Below are positions 25,130-34,413 of a stretch of DNA of 64,000 nucleotides, one piece after another. Position 1 is the stretch's first letter, and each line of letters opens with the position of its first letter. The notes below the pieces were generated by a model, which did no database searches, was not told the DNA's origin, and saw only the letters and a list, made by a program, of their open reading frames with translations. Location of the stretch: NCBI GenBank assembly GCA_900754525.1, contig CAAEDE010000040.1, positions 7,397-71,396 on the forward strand, in the 5' to 3' direction. The DNA is from an uncultured Collinsella sp. Its GTDB lineage: Bacteria; Actinomycetota; Coriobacteriia; Coriobacteriales; Coriobacteriaceae. Position numbers and translations under genes: made by a program.

Positions 25130-25723
25130 ATGAAAAAGAAGGCCTTTGCGATTCTCACCCTCTGCATCAGTCTCTTTGCCGCGGTTGCCCTGGTGGGCTG
25201 TGGCGGAAGCGGCGGCGCTACCGGCAGTGGCGGTGGCGGCGGAGCAGAAAAGCCAGCCGTGGATATGAGGACCGACTTCATTTGGTTTAAGGTCGAGGTC
25301 CCCGAGGGCGTCGAGATCACCGACGTCGCAGGCGACACTGCCGACAGGGCCCAGTTTAAGTTCACCGAGAGCGAGCACGCCAGCGATCGCTTCATCCCCG
25401 TCTTCGATCCTGACAAGAACGCCGACGAGCTGTTCGACTACGAGGCAAAGTGGAATGCCAGCTTTGAGTGGACCGAGAATGACCCCGTCAAGTACAACGG
25501 CAAGACTTGGCGCAACGCTTCCTATACACACTCGGGCGGCGTAACGACCGAATACTTCACCGACGTTGACGGCGGCAGTGTGTATGTGCGTATCGACAAC
25601 GTCGAGGAGCACAAGGACGCCGTCGAGACCATGATGAAGTCTCTGGAATTTGCCGACGACATCGCCGAGGCCAAGACCGAGGCCATGGACGTCAAGCTCG
25701 ACGATATCGAGATCAAGCGCTAA
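25130..25723 (+). CDS. Secreted lipoprotein of unknown function
   Basis: 197 residues. A classical lipoprotein signal (MKKKAFAILTLCISLFAAVA) ends in the lipobox LVGC with Cys24, followed by a Gly/Ser linker (about 25-40). The mature part (about 45-197) has alternating strands (WFKVEVPEGVEITDV, KTWRNASYTHSG, GSVYVRIDNV) and an acidic C-terminus. No family assigned. AGGAGGACACGACC gives the ribosome site. Likely membrane-tethered on the outside. It is monocistronic, with a terminator downstream. Confidence 0.82.
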   Translation: MKKKAFAILTLCISLFAAVALVGCGGSGGATGSGGGGGAEKPAVDMRTDFIWFKVEVPEGVEITDVAGDTADRAQFKFTESEHASDRFIPVFDPDKNADELFDYEAKWNASFEWTENDPVKYNGKTWRNASYTHSGGVTTEYFTDVDGGSVYVRIDNVEEHKDAVETMMKSLEFADDIAEAKTEAMDVKLDDIEIKR

Positions 25724-25794
25724 GCGACTGGCGAGCGCAACGGGAAACACGGTCGCAGTGCAAACAAGCGACGGTACCCCAGCGCTTCGTACCC

Positions 25795-25825
25795 AGGGAG
25801 GGCCGGTAAACCGACCCTCCCTTTC
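25795..25825 (+). terminator. Terminator after the lipoprotein gene
   Basis: AGGGAGGGCCGGT (25795-25807) pairs with ACCGACCCTCCCT (25810-25822) with one mismatch, 2-nt nominal loop, then TTCTT. Confidence 0.8.
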
Positions 25826-26028
25826 TTATGCCTGTAGCCGACGAACGCGAGGATGCCGGACGCCGGAACCGCCCCAAATGTGGCAACAGTACGAAAACGA
25901 CAAACACCCCAACACGTCCGCCCACCGATTTATTGCGCCGCGCAGACAATTAAACCAGCATCTTTAAACATCTGGGCAGTATAGTGACCAAAACTATCGC
26001 ATAACCGCACTCTGCGAATGGAGAAGTT

Positions 26029-28512
26029 ATGACCGAACACCATGCCATCAGCCGCCGAGCGTTTACGCTGGGCCTAGGGCTTGCGGCGTTGTCACCACTT
26101 GCAAGCCTGCCCGAAACCGCAGCGCCGGGCATTCCCCTGCGAGCGGCATTTGCAGACAACACACCCGCACCGTCGGACAGCCTCGACAATTTCGTCATTC
26201 GCCTTCGCCCCGCGGGCTATTTTCGCACCGCGAGCGTCAACCAAGACGGCAACGTTCGCGGCAACGTCTGCCACCTGTTTAACGACGGCACGTCCAGCAA
26301 GCTCATCCTTGAGAACGTAACGACCAAGAATGACGATACAAACTGGTATGCTATCCGCACCTTGCTCAATTTCGAAGAGCATAAAAAGACGGGCTACAGC
26401 ATTTGGTCGGTCGACGACGACTCTGACAAAGATGGAAAGGTCATCCACGTATGGGGCGGCGAGTATGACAACAAGCCCAGCCGCGCTTTTGCGTTCGAGC
26501 GTCAATCAAACGGAACCTATATCATCCGAGACCGCACGGTCGAGAAAGAAACCGAGAAAAAAGACATTAAGTACCTGGCAATAGAATCGAACGGCAAAGA
26601 CCAGGACAACAATAAGATCTGCCATAAGAGTGAGAGCATTCCGTGGGAGCTCGAACTTATCGGTTACGACATGAAAAAGAACGATGCCACGGTTAGCAGC
26701 ATCGACTGGATCACGTATAGCAGCTACGTCGATGGGCCATGTTGGATGAGCCACGTCGACGACGACAAGTACCTCGACGAACTGAGCATCCCGGGTACGC
26801 ACGATTCGGGCACCTGCAGCGTGGACAACGACACTGAGCCCCAATCCTCGCAAGTAAAATGCCAGCAGGATTACATTCCCACGCAGTTGCTCGAGGGAAT
26901 CCGCTATTTTGATATCCGGCTCGGAAAGGGCGATGACCCCGGCATCGACCACGGAATTTTCTATCTGCTTAAAAAAGACGAGCACTTTTTGCATCTTTCC
27001 GATGTCATCAGGTACTTCAAAACGTTTTTGAACGAAAACCCGTCAGAAGCGCTTATCATGCTCGCATCGCGCGGCAACGATGAGGCTACCGACGAAAGCA
27101 TAACGACGGCCTTCGCCAAGGTTATGGCCGATAACCCCAACCTGTTCTACACATCGGGCCACGTCCCCACGCTGGGCGAGGTGCGCGGAAAGATTGTCCT
27201 GCTGCGTCGATTTGGGCTCGCCGGCAACAGCGTAAGCGGCCACACGTGGGGCCTCGACCTCACCCAATGGGATGACAAAATCAAGGCGCATTCCGGGCAG
27301 TCGATGTGTCTCGTCCAAGACGCGCGGGGATTTGAAGCCATAGGGGAAACGGGCAATGAAGAGCCCTATTGCACCAAGGTATATGCCCAGGACAAGTACA
27401 AACTCACGGGAACCGACAAGCTCAGTTGGGTCGATAATGCGCTGAAGGAAACGACCGGGCGCACGCGCAACAAGGTGGACGTCGTGGACGATGCCGGGGC
27501 CACGGTGCAAGTCCAGGAGCGTTGCTGGTCTATCAACTACACCAGCTGCACGGGCTTGTCGCATGGAGGCAATCCTTTTACCTCGGCACGAGTAGTCAAT
27601 GAGCATCTGTATAAGAGCCCGTACATCAACCCCAGCGGCAACGAGAAAACAAAGTCAGATTACCTCAAGCACATTGGCATCATCGCATCCGACTTTGTTG
27701 ATGCGGCGCTGGCCCGGAGCATCTACCAGCGCAATTACGATACGCAGCACAAGCAGACAGCTTCGTGCTACCTCCCAGCCCGCATGCACATGACATATGG
27801 CAACTCGCTGAGCGACGCCTCGCTCCAGGACGGCAAGACCGTTGGCGAGGGTCATTTCCGCCTTGTCGACAGCAGCAACGTACTCAACGTGGCGGCTTCG
27901 GGCCATGCGTTTGCCATCGAATATGTGGATGTCGACGCCCTGGGCAACGAGACCGTTACGGGGCTGCAGGGCTCTGTGCCCATCGATATCGATCCACGCG
28001 CGCTGACGCCCCATTTTGAGGGACTCGAAGGCCTTAAGGCCGGCGAAGACGTGCGCGCCAAGATTGCGGCATCACTCGAGGGCAAGCTCGAAACCGATGC
28101 CTGCGCGGCCCAGCTCGAGTTTGTGCACGACGCGAACGGCGCTCCGGGAACGGCGATGGCCGAGGGCGAAACATTTGCCGCAGGGACGTACTGGGTGCGC
28201 GTGAACGGTCTCTTGGGCAACGCGGCGCAGAACTACACGCTCGCCAGCGACGGAGCCGCAAGCTTTACCGTAGCGGCCTCGGGCAGTGCGGGCGGCACCG
28301 ACGGTGGCACGGGTTCCAACGCAGGCGGCGCCGACAAGAATGGCAAGGGCAACAAGAGCGACCAGGGCAAGAGCTCGGGCGGAAAACTCGCCGACACGGG
28401 AGACGGCTCCGGCATTGCCGCCGGGCTCGCTGCCGCCGCCGTGGCGACAACGGTCGCAGGTGCAGCAATGCTTGCCAGTGACCGCGACAATACCGAGGAC
28501 GTTAACGAATAG
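26029..28512 (+). CDS. Tat-exported, surface-anchored phosphatidylinositol-specific phospholipase C
   Basis: 827 residues. The twin-arginine signal is ISRRAFTLGLGLAALSPLA (Arg9-Arg10). Residues about 50-215 form a beta-rich module (FVIRLRPAGYFRTASVNQDG...), possibly a ricin-like lectin. Residues about 245-580 are a PI-PLC X domain: His258 in LSIPGTHDSGTC, Asp295/Arg297 in YFDIRLG and His308 in IDHG match the two catalytic histidines and active-site Asp/Arg of bacterial PI-PLC. A further beta domain (about 620-750) and a Gly/Lys linker lead to LADTG (787-791), a hydrophobic segment and a short charged tail. This resembles a sortase signal with Ala in place of Pro. Substrates would be phosphatidylinositol or GPI-anchored proteins (inferred). 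The ATG is preceded by GGAGAAGTT. Confidence 0.82.
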   Translation: MTEHHAISRRAFTLGLGLAALSPLASLPETAAPGIPLRAAFADNTPAPSDSLDNFVIRLRPAGYFRTASVNQDGNVRGNVCHLFNDGTSSKLILENVTTKNDDTNWYAIRTLLNFEEHKKTGYSIWSVDDDSDKDGKVIHVWGGEYDNKPSRAFAFERQSNGTYIIRDRTVEKETEKKDIKYLAIESNGKDQDNNKICHKSESIPWELELIGYDMKKNDATVSSIDWITYSSYVDGPCWMSHVDDDKYLDELSIPGTHDSGTCSVDNDTEPQSSQVKCQQDYIPTQLLEGIRYFDIRLGKGDDPGIDHGIFYLLKKDEHFLHLSDVIRYFKTFLNENPSEALIMLASRGNDEATDESITTAFAKVMADNPNLFYTSGHVPTLGEVRGKIVLLRRFGLAGNSVSGHTWGLDLTQWDDKIKAHSGQSMCLVQDARGFEAIGETGNEEPYCTKVYAQDKYKLTGTDKLSWVDNALKETTGRTRNKVDVVDDAGATVQVQERCWSINYTSCTGLSHGGNPFTSARVVNEHLYKSPYINPSGNEKTKSDYLKHIGIIASDFVDAALARSIYQRNYDTQHKQTASCYLPARMHMTYGNSLSDASLQDGKTVGEGHFRLVDSSNVLNVAASGHAFAIEYVDVDALGNETVTGLQGSVPIDIDPRALTPHFEGLEGLKAGEDVRAKIAASLEGKLETDACAAQLEFVHDANGAPGTAMAEGETFAAGTYWVRVNGLLGNAAQNYTLASDGAASFTVAASGSAGGTDGGTGSNAGGADKNGKGNKSDQGKSSGGKLADTGDGSGIAAGLAAAAVATTVAGAAMLASDRDNTEDVNE

Positions 28513-28541
28513 GCAAGCCAGTCTTTTGGGCGCATTAACTC

Positions 28542-28579
28542 AATCGGGGCGCAGAATACCGTTCTGCGCCCCGATTTTT
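28542..28579 (+). terminator. Terminator after the phospholipase gene
   Basis: AATCGGGGCGCAGAA (28542-28556) pairs perfectly with TTCTGCGCCCCGATT (28562-28576), 5-nt loop, then TTT. Confidence 0.95.
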
Positions 28580-28604
28580 ACCTTGGCCCGAACGCCTCTA
28601 TCGG

Positions 28605-28874
28605 CTACATCACCATGTTCAGCGCGTTCACAAATTCCTGGGCCTTCGCACGGCTACTCAGGCTAAAGACGCAAGCGGTCAACAGCCTGTTACGCAGGAA
28701 AACGTCGCGACCCTTGATCCTGTTGACCCCCGTGATGTCCTTAAGGTAGACAATCTCGGTGTGCCTGCCGCCAAAAGTGCCCTTCTTGAGCACCTCGATA
28801 CGATTGGGGTAGATCTTAACGTCTTTAAACCTACCCGAACCCTTGTCCTGAAACAGCAAGGTGTTGTTGTCCAT
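28605..28874 (-). CDS. Small PH-like domain protein
   Basis: 89 residues, starting MDNNTLLFQDKGSGRFKDVK. It has a run of short strands with basic residues (VKIYPNRIEVLKKGTFGG, TEIVYLKDITGVNRIKG) and a C-terminal amphipathic helix (SSRAKAQEFVNALNMVM). That order is the pattern of bacterial pleckstrin-homology-like domains. The start at 28874 has GGGAG eight bases upstream; an ATG five codons earlier has none. Cytoplasmic, function unknown. Confidence 0.65.
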   Translation of the reverse strand: MDNNTLLFQDKGSGRFKDVKIYPNRIEVLKKGTFGGRHTEIVYLKDITGVNRIKGRDVFLRNRLLTACVFSLSSRAKAQEFVNALNMVM

Positions 28875-29042
28875 GCGTGTCACTCCCATGGGGTTCGTTA
28901 AAACTGTCTCTATGGCCACATTTTAGTCACCGCAAGGCCCCCATGCGAAGGTGCCAGACAACGCAGCAATTCGTGTCCGCGCGAGGCTTTAAACTAAATG
29001 TAATAAAGATGCATTCCTCAAGAGGAAAGTCGGGCGATATTG

Positions 29043-30092
29043 ATGGGTGAACTGGTAAACCTCGGGGAATCGACAATCGTGCCAGAAGTTTTTTACAAGC
29101 AGGTTTCCTCGATTCTCAACGCCGCTCGCAACAAGGCATATACCGCCGTTAACTTTGCGATGGTTGAGGCGTATTGGGAGATCGGCAAGAGCATTGTTGA
29201 TAAGCAGGGCGGAGAGGAGCGCGCCAAGTATGGAGAGGCACTGCTCAAGGCCCTCGCAATCAGACTTACCAAGGATTTTGGTAAAGGTTTTGAAGCAAGA
29301 GAGCTGCGTAAAATGCGTCAGTTCTATCTTACATTTCCAATTCGGGACTCACTGCGTCCCGAATTGAGTTGGACACATTATCGGAGGTTAATACGCATTC
29401 CTGACCCCGAAGCTCGCACCTGGTACATGAACGAATGCGCCGACTCTCGCTGGAGCGCGCGCCAGCTCGAACGCCAGATCAACACCATGTTCCGCGAGCG
29501 CCTACTTGCCAGCAAAGACAAGGAGGCCGTCACCCAGGAAATCCAAAAGAGCGCCCCAGCTCGTCGCCCCGAGGATATCATCCGCAATCCATATGTACTG
29601 GAGTTTTTAGGTTTCTCGGACGATACTGCGTTTCGCGAGAGCAATCTAGAGCAGGCGCTCATCACACATCTTCAGAAGTTCCTGCTAGAGCTTGGCCGTG
29701 GCTTTGCTTTCGAGGCGCGCCAAAAGCACATCACCTTTGATGGGCGCCATTTCTATATTGACCTTGTTTTTTACAACTATCTGATGCGCTGCTTCGTGCT
29801 CATCGACCTTAAGACCGATGACCTTACGCATCAGGACCTAGGCCAGATGCAAATGTATGTGAACTACTACACGCGTGAGCTCATGAACGAAGGCGACAAT
29901 CCGCCCATAGGCATCGTGCTCTGCGCGGACAAAAGCGATTCGATCGTCGAGTACACGCTGCCCGAAGACAACGACCAAGTGTTTGCCGCCAAATACCTGC
30001 CGTATCTCCCAAGCAAGGAAGAGCTGGCGCGCGAGCTGAGTGCCGAGTACCGCGCCATCAACGAAGCGACTAATGGCGAAGTGCAAGGATAG
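29043..30092 (+). CDS. DUF1016/YhcG-type PDDEXK nuclease-domain protein
   Basis: 349 residues of the YhcG (DUF1016) family. The N-terminal helical domain contains AYWEIGKSIVDKQGGEERAK and FGKGFEARELRKMRQFYLTF. The C-terminal PD-(D/E)XK-like domain has FYIDLVFYNYLMRCFVLIDL, then KTDDLTHQDLGQMQMYVNYY, with the Asp...(x)...Asp-x-Lys pattern (IDLVF ... IDLKT). These proteins are found as solitary genes, near type I restriction systems, or on mobile DNA. No restriction partner is adjacent. The start is uncertain: TTG at 29040 or ATG at 29043. AGAGGAAAG is about 15-20 bp upstream. Confidence 0.85.
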   Translation: MGELVNLGESTIVPEVFYKQVSSILNAARNKAYTAVNFAMVEAYWEIGKSIVDKQGGEERAKYGEALLKALAIRLTKDFGKGFEARELRKMRQFYLTFPIRDSLRPELSWTHYRRLIRIPDPEARTWYMNECADSRWSARQLERQINTMFRERLLASKDKEAVTQEIQKSAPARRPEDIIRNPYVLEFLGFSDDTAFRESNLEQALITHLQKFLLELGRGFAFEARQKHITFDGRHFYIDLVFYNYLMRCFVLIDLKTDDLTHQDLGQMQMYVNYYTRELMNEGDNPPIGIVLCADKSDSIVEYTLPEDNDQVFAAKYLPYLPSKEELARELSAEYRAINEATNGEVQG

Positions 30093-30488
30093 CGGCACGT
30101 TGCGACCGAAACCACCGCAGCCGTCGCAGGCGCACCCGCGGTTGCGACGCACGCTACGAAACAATACTGGTCATGGACGCCGGCAACGACATTCTAGCCG
30201 TGGCTGGAGAGCGTGACCTGACAGGCAAAAACGCGACCTTCGTCTGATGTGGACCCATTGGCTGCCACAGAAAAGGACCGGTTGCAGCCGGCCCTCAAGA
30301 CACTTGCACCTGCGTTGCCCGCGCTTCCGAAGTGTGACTAACTGAGGAGCGGGTTCCGTGGCACAACCTAATCTTGCCCAGCGAGGCGGCCCTTTTGCAG
30401 CCGGTCCACCGTTTATTTACATCTACCCCCCTGCCAAACTACCGAACGGCAGCCCGCACGCCTGCGAGCCGTCCCGTGCTGCGCTTCC
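30093..30488. other. Intergenic region, no clear gene
   Basis: About 400 bp between the nuclease gene and the zinc-ribbon gene. A plus-strand frame ending near 30247 (MDAGNDILAVAGERDLTGKN) is short and has no ribosome site. It could be the remnant of a longer gene. No terminator with a U-run was recognised. Confidence 0.35.
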
Positions 30489-31826
30489 CTACTTCCCAAA
30501 GATCGCAGCGAACAAGCCCTTACGTTTAGGCTTCTCCTCTCGATAAGAACCCTCGACGGCGGCTGCAACCTGGCGCGGTTGCTCGCCGCCTCCACGGCGC
30601 ACGATCTGGTATAGGAACGGCGATTTAACGTATTTGACCTCGATGGGCGTGGCGTGCACGGTGCTCTCGCCGGACAGATGCAGGCTGGGGTTGAGCGATG
30701 CCACGATATGCGTTTCGCGCTTGTCGCTAAACACCACCGCGGCCGCACGACCCGTCTGGCCGTTCACGGCGATGCGCACCTGCTCGCCATCGCGGCTATC
30801 CGTCGCCGGACGATCGACAAAGTAGACCGGCACCATCACCAGGCCATCCTTATGCTTGCGGGCCTTGCGCGCCCACGTGCGGATGCTCTTTTTATTGAGC
30901 CCCAGTACAGCCTCGGCGTCGTTGCCTGCAACGTCGAGCGCCAGCTTATCAATGACCACCTGGTCCTTGGTGGACGCATCGACGGAGACAACGCGGAAGT
31001 CACCTTCCTGCATGGCCGGATCAAACGGCCCAACCTTGACAAAGTCCCACGGCTCCAAAATGCCCATAAGGCGAACATCCAGATAGTTTGCCCTGGGATA
31101 CGCCCAGTCGAGCACCTCGTAGTACACCAAGGTCCCCTTGCTCAGCCCCTTGCCCGGGAAGGACGCCATCATGCGCAGATCCGCGAGCGCCATGGGAAAG
31201 TAGAAGAGCATCATGTCGTTTTGGATCGCGTCCTCCACGTCGTGCCCGGCAAAGGCGTCGGGGTACTGGCGCACCAGCTGCAGCGCATTGGCACGTGCCT
31301 GCTGCAGCGAGATCTCGCAGGGAATGCCCTGCTCTGGCACATACTCGGCACCCACGCCCATGGTCAGGCGCTTACTGAATGCGCCGGGTTTGAGCAAGTC
31401 GGCCACACCAATCTTGTTGCCGCAGGACGGGCACTCAAACACACGCTGCGTTGACTCGCCCTCAAAGGACGCACCACAGAAGGGACAAGGAATGCTCACA
31501 TGCGTGGCCTCTTGGAACTCCTGCGCCGTGCCGCGATCCTCCCACAGCAGATGTTCCAGGACCGACTGATTGCGCCAGTGCGAATTGAAGAAATACCAGT
31601 CCGGGTCCTCCGGGCGCTCGAGTTGCGACACATGTGTGAGCTTGAGCAGTCCATCCACCACCGTCAACGGCGTATGACGAATGCCCAAAGCGCTCTTGGG
31701 CTCCCCGGCATCCGCCTGCCACGGGATGACCGTTCCGCAATAGGCACACTCAAAGCTGCGCTTAGCCTGGTGCGAGTACATAGGGCCGCCGCAGTTTTGG
31801 CATTTAATGGCAAACATCTCGTCCAT
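30489..31826 (-). CDS. Double zinc-ribbon (TFIIB-type) protein
   Basis: 445 residues. It has two rubredoxin/TFIIB-type zinc ribbons. The first is CQNCGGPMYSHQAKRSFECA with the second pair in CAYCG, near residues 8-31. The second is CPFCGASF with its partner pair in CPSCG, near 112-135. The rest has segments such as FAGHDVEDAIQNDMMLFYFP and GLNKKSIRTWARKARKHKDG with no recognised enzyme motif, and ends basic (EEKPKRKGLFAAIFGK). AAAGGAGGA precedes the ATG by eight bases. Similar zinc-ribbon proteins occur near TerD/stress or membrane-vesicle genes, but here the neighbours give no hint. Function unknown. Confidence 0.7.
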   Translation of the reverse strand: MDEMFAIKCQNCGGPMYSHQAKRSFECAYCGTVIPWQADAGEPKSALGIRHTPLTVVDGLLKLTHVSQLERPEDPDWYFFNSHWRNQSVLEHLLWEDRGTAQEFQEATHVSIPCPFCGASFEGESTQRVFECPSCGNKIGVADLLKPGAFSKRLTMGVGAEYVPEQGIPCEISLQQARANALQLVRQYPDAFAGHDVEDAIQNDMMLFYFPMALADLRMMASFPGKGLSKGTLVYYEVLDWAYPRANYLDVRLMGILEPWDFVKVGPFDPAMQEGDFRVVSVDASTKDQVVIDKLALDVAGNDAEAVLGLNKKSIRTWARKARKHKDGLVMVPVYFVDRPATDSRDGEQVRIAVNGQTGRAAAVVFSDKRETHIVASLNPSLHLSGESTVHATPIEVKYVKSPFLYQIVRRGGGEQPRQVAAAVEGSYREEKPKRKGLFAAIFGK

Positions 31827-32044
31827 GGAAACGTCCTCCTTTGCACAGGGGCTGTCGACATTAAGTATGTCGAGCAAACAGGCACATGCCCATACCCATG
31901 TGGCCCAAAATGGACCACCCAGGCAGACGTGAAGGCTCGCTCGTTAGTGCCGGCAGACCATTGCTGCATTTTCTGAGCATCGGTGCACGGCGCCCCTGTG
32001 CGAGCTACACTATCCCCTTAAACATGATTGTGAGGACGACCGCT

Positions 32045-33226
32045 ATGCTATTTGTAAATCGGCTGGTACATACGCTTGTTCCCGGCAGCGAAAGCGAGCC
32101 GGTCGATACCTCCTGCCGCACCCGTGCCGGCTTTACCGCGAGCCTTATCTGCATCGGCCTCAACATCACGCTATGCCTCGCCAAGGGTATCGCGGGCCTG
32201 CTCGCCGGCTCCGTATCGCTTGTCGCCGACGCCTTCAACAACCTCTCCGATGCCTCGAGCAACATCGTAAGCCTGCTCGGGTTCCGTCTTGCCAGCCGCC
32301 CGGCCGATGAAGGGCACCCTTATGGCCACGGCCGCTACGAGTACCTTGCCGGCTTGTTCGTCGCTGTTCTGGTCTGCGCCGTTGGTATCAACCTGGTGCT
32401 CGAGTCTGCCGCCAAAATCATCAAGCCCTCCCCCACTTCCTACACGTTAGTCTCCATGGCGGCATTGATTGCATCCATGCTCGTCAAGCTCTGGATGGCG
32501 GCATTCAACCGCGCGCTGGGTAACCGCATCGATTCAGAGACGCTCATCGCCACGGCGCAGGACTCCAAAAACGATGTCATCGCCTCGGGCTCGGTCCTGG
32601 TGGCGGCGCTTATTTCGCAGACGACCGGCTTTGACCTCGATGGCTGGGCAGGCCTGGGCGTGGGCATCTTTATCTGCGTCAGCGGTATGGGCCTGGTGCG
32701 CGATGCCATCAGCCCGCTGTTGGGGCAAGCGCCTGATCCCAAGCTCGTCCAGGCAATCCGTGACAAGATCATGTCGTATCCGCAGGTCCTAGGCACGCAC
32801 GACCTGATGGTGCACGACTATGGCCCCGGTCGGCAATTTGCCAGCGCGCACGTGGAGATGCCCGGCGAGGGCGACGCGTTTGAGCACCACGAGATCCTGG
32901 ACACCATCGAGCACGACATCAAGCGCCAGATGGGCATTGGGATCACGCTGCACTGCGACCCCATCGCGACAACCGGCGACGACCTGCGCGGCTGGGTCAA
33001 GCGCGGCGTCATGCAGATCGATCCCGCGCTCTCCATCCACGACCTGCACGAGCACGACGGGTTCGTTTCGTTTGACCTGGTGCGTCCCGACGGCTTTGAC
33101 ATTTCCGACGAGAAGCTGCTGGAACTCGTCACGCGCATCGTGCACAAGCGCCGGCCCGACGCCGCGTGCGTCGTCACGTTTGACTCGGGCTTTAGCTCGC
33201 CCGAGCGTCCGGCCGAGCAGTTGTAG
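32045..33226 (+). CDS. Cation diffusion facilitator (zinc/iron/manganese efflux)
   Basis: 393 residues, a CDF antiporter exporting divalent metal in exchange for protons. Six membrane helices occupy roughly residues 30-225. Helix II carries the metal site SLVADAFNNLSDASSN, helix V the second site IATAQDSKNDVIAS, and the loop after helix II the DEGHPYGHGRYEY motif. The C-terminal cytoplasmic domain (residues about 235-393) has a HDLMVHDYGPGRQFASAHVE segment typical of the metallochaperone-like fold. It is longer than the family minimum, with an extra C-terminal module after residue 320. The ATG at 32045 follows GAGGAC. It is divergent from the zinc-ribbon gene. Confidence 0.92.
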   Translation: MLFVNRLVHTLVPGSESEPVDTSCRTRAGFTASLICIGLNITLCLAKGIAGLLAGSVSLVADAFNNLSDASSNIVSLLGFRLASRPADEGHPYGHGRYEYLAGLFVAVLVCAVGINLVLESAAKIIKPSPTSYTLVSMAALIASMLVKLWMAAFNRALGNRIDSETLIATAQDSKNDVIASGSVLVAALISQTTGFDLDGWAGLGVGIFICVSGMGLVRDAISPLLGQAPDPKLVQAIRDKIMSYPQVLGTHDLMVHDYGPGRQFASAHVEMPGEGDAFEHHEILDTIEHDIKRQMGIGITLHCDPIATTGDDLRGWVKRGVMQIDPALSIHDLHEHDGFVSFDLVRPDGFDISDEKLLELVTRIVHKRRPDAACVVTFDSGFSSPERPAEQL

Positions 33227-33244
33227 CCCCGCTCCGCTCGTCCG

Positions 33245-34234
33245 CTAGTTTCCCTGCACGCCCGAGATGCCGTTTTGCAGGGCATTCCAGGCATCCGTCG
33301 CCATATCACCCAGGTTCTGAGCGGTATCGCCCAGGTTCTGGGCCGTGTCGCCCAGCTCTTGCGCCTTGCCTCCCAACTCCTGTGCCTTGTTGCTCAAGTC
33401 CTCCAGCGTATTGGAGCTCGAGCTGTCGGTACCGCTTTGGCCGTCGGACGAGCTGCCCGAGCTGTTCTTGTGCGTGAGCTGAATTTCGAGGTTGCCGCTG
33501 TCGTTATAGTAGGCAGACGTCACGACCCAGTTGGCATCGATGACGGGCGTTGAGCCATCATCAGTCAGGACCACGGCATTCGAAAGATCGGCGCCGCGCG
33601 ACTTGAGGATCTTCTTGGCGTTGGACCAGTACTGCCCCGGGATATCGCTCAGATCGACGGTGCTAGACGAGGCGAACTCGGTTTGCTCGGCAGTGGTATC
33701 GGCCGTTGAACTCCCTCGCTTGTTGAGCATGCCCGACACGATGGCAAACACAACCGACAGCGCAAAGAAGATCGCCAGTACGATGAGGATCTTCTTGATC
33801 ACGCTCGACGAACGCGACGGCTTCTTCTCCTCGTCCTCGCCATATTGCGGAATCGACTTGGGGTACTCGCGATACGGCTCGCGCGACTCGTAGCGAGGTT
33901 GCGCCGTGCGAGGCATATACGTCGTCTGCTGAGGCTGCGGAATGGGATTCTGCGGCAGGTCATCATAGGGATTCGGCGTCGAGGCGGCATAAGAATCCTG
34001 CGGCGCGTAATCAAACGGGTCTGCCGCCGCGTTGCCATAGGGGCTTTGCGAAGATGCAGCGTAAGGGTCCTGCGCCGCGTCGCCATAGCCCATAACTCGT
34101 GTGGGCTCGGCAGAAGGCTGCGTCGCGGCGGGGTCGACATAACCGGGATTGGGAACAACACGGGTCGCATCGGCGCTACCGCCAGCCCGTGCGGAGCCGT
34201 ACCCGCCCATCACGGTCGTCTTATCCTGGTCCAT
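33245..34234 (-). CDS. Low-complexity single-pass membrane protein with LGDTAQN repeats
   Basis: 329 residues. The first 145 are Pro/Tyr/Ala/Gln-rich and disordered (YGDAAQDPYAASSQSPYG and similar). One membrane helix at about 149-170 (ILIVLAIFFALSVVFAIVSG) follows a Lys-rich stop. An extracytoplasmic domain (about 195-260, with DLSDIPGQYWSNAKKILKSR and VVLTDDGSTPVIDANWVVT) resembles a small PASTA-like fold. Residues about 280-325 are repeats of AQ[EN]LG[DG], probably a helical stalk. N-terminal TTVMGG and TRVVP recall phosphorylatable Thr motifs. A kinase-regulated envelope protein is possible, but no family is assigned. AAGGAAACG precedes the ATG. Confidence 0.6.
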   Translation of the reverse strand: MDQDKTTVMGGYGSARAGGSADATRVVPNPGYVDPAATQPSAEPTRVMGYGDAAQDPYAASSQSPYGNAAADPFDYAPQDSYAASTPNPYDDLPQNPIPQPQQTTYMPRTAQPRYESREPYREYPKSIPQYGEDEEKKPSRSSSVIKKILIVLAIFFALSVVFAIVSGMLNKRGSSTADTTAEQTEFASSSTVDLSDIPGQYWSNAKKILKSRGADLSNAVVLTDDGSTPVIDANWVVTSAYYNDSGNLEIQLTHKNSSGSSSDGQSGTDSSSSNTLEDLSNKAQELGGKAQELGDTAQNLGDTAQNLGDMATDAWNALQNGISGVQGN

Positions 34235-34352
34235 GCAACGTTTCCTTTCCGTCGCCTGTAAGCATCAAGTTATCCATGCATTCTACCCGCGCAAAAGCCT
34301 ATGATGGGCAAAGCCCGTCGGTATCTACAAGACATGCGCGGGCTTAAGGATC

Positions 34353-34388
34353 AAAAAGCCCCGCCGTGCCTTGTGGGCGCGGCGGGGC
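34353..34388 (-). terminator. Terminator after fhs
   Basis: On the minus strand GCCCCGCCG and CGGCGGGGC (34380-34388 and 34358-34366) pair perfectly around a 13-nt loop, followed by TTTTT. Confidence 0.9.
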
Positions 34389-34413
34389 GGGCTAGCAGCT
34401 ATGGACAGCAGGT

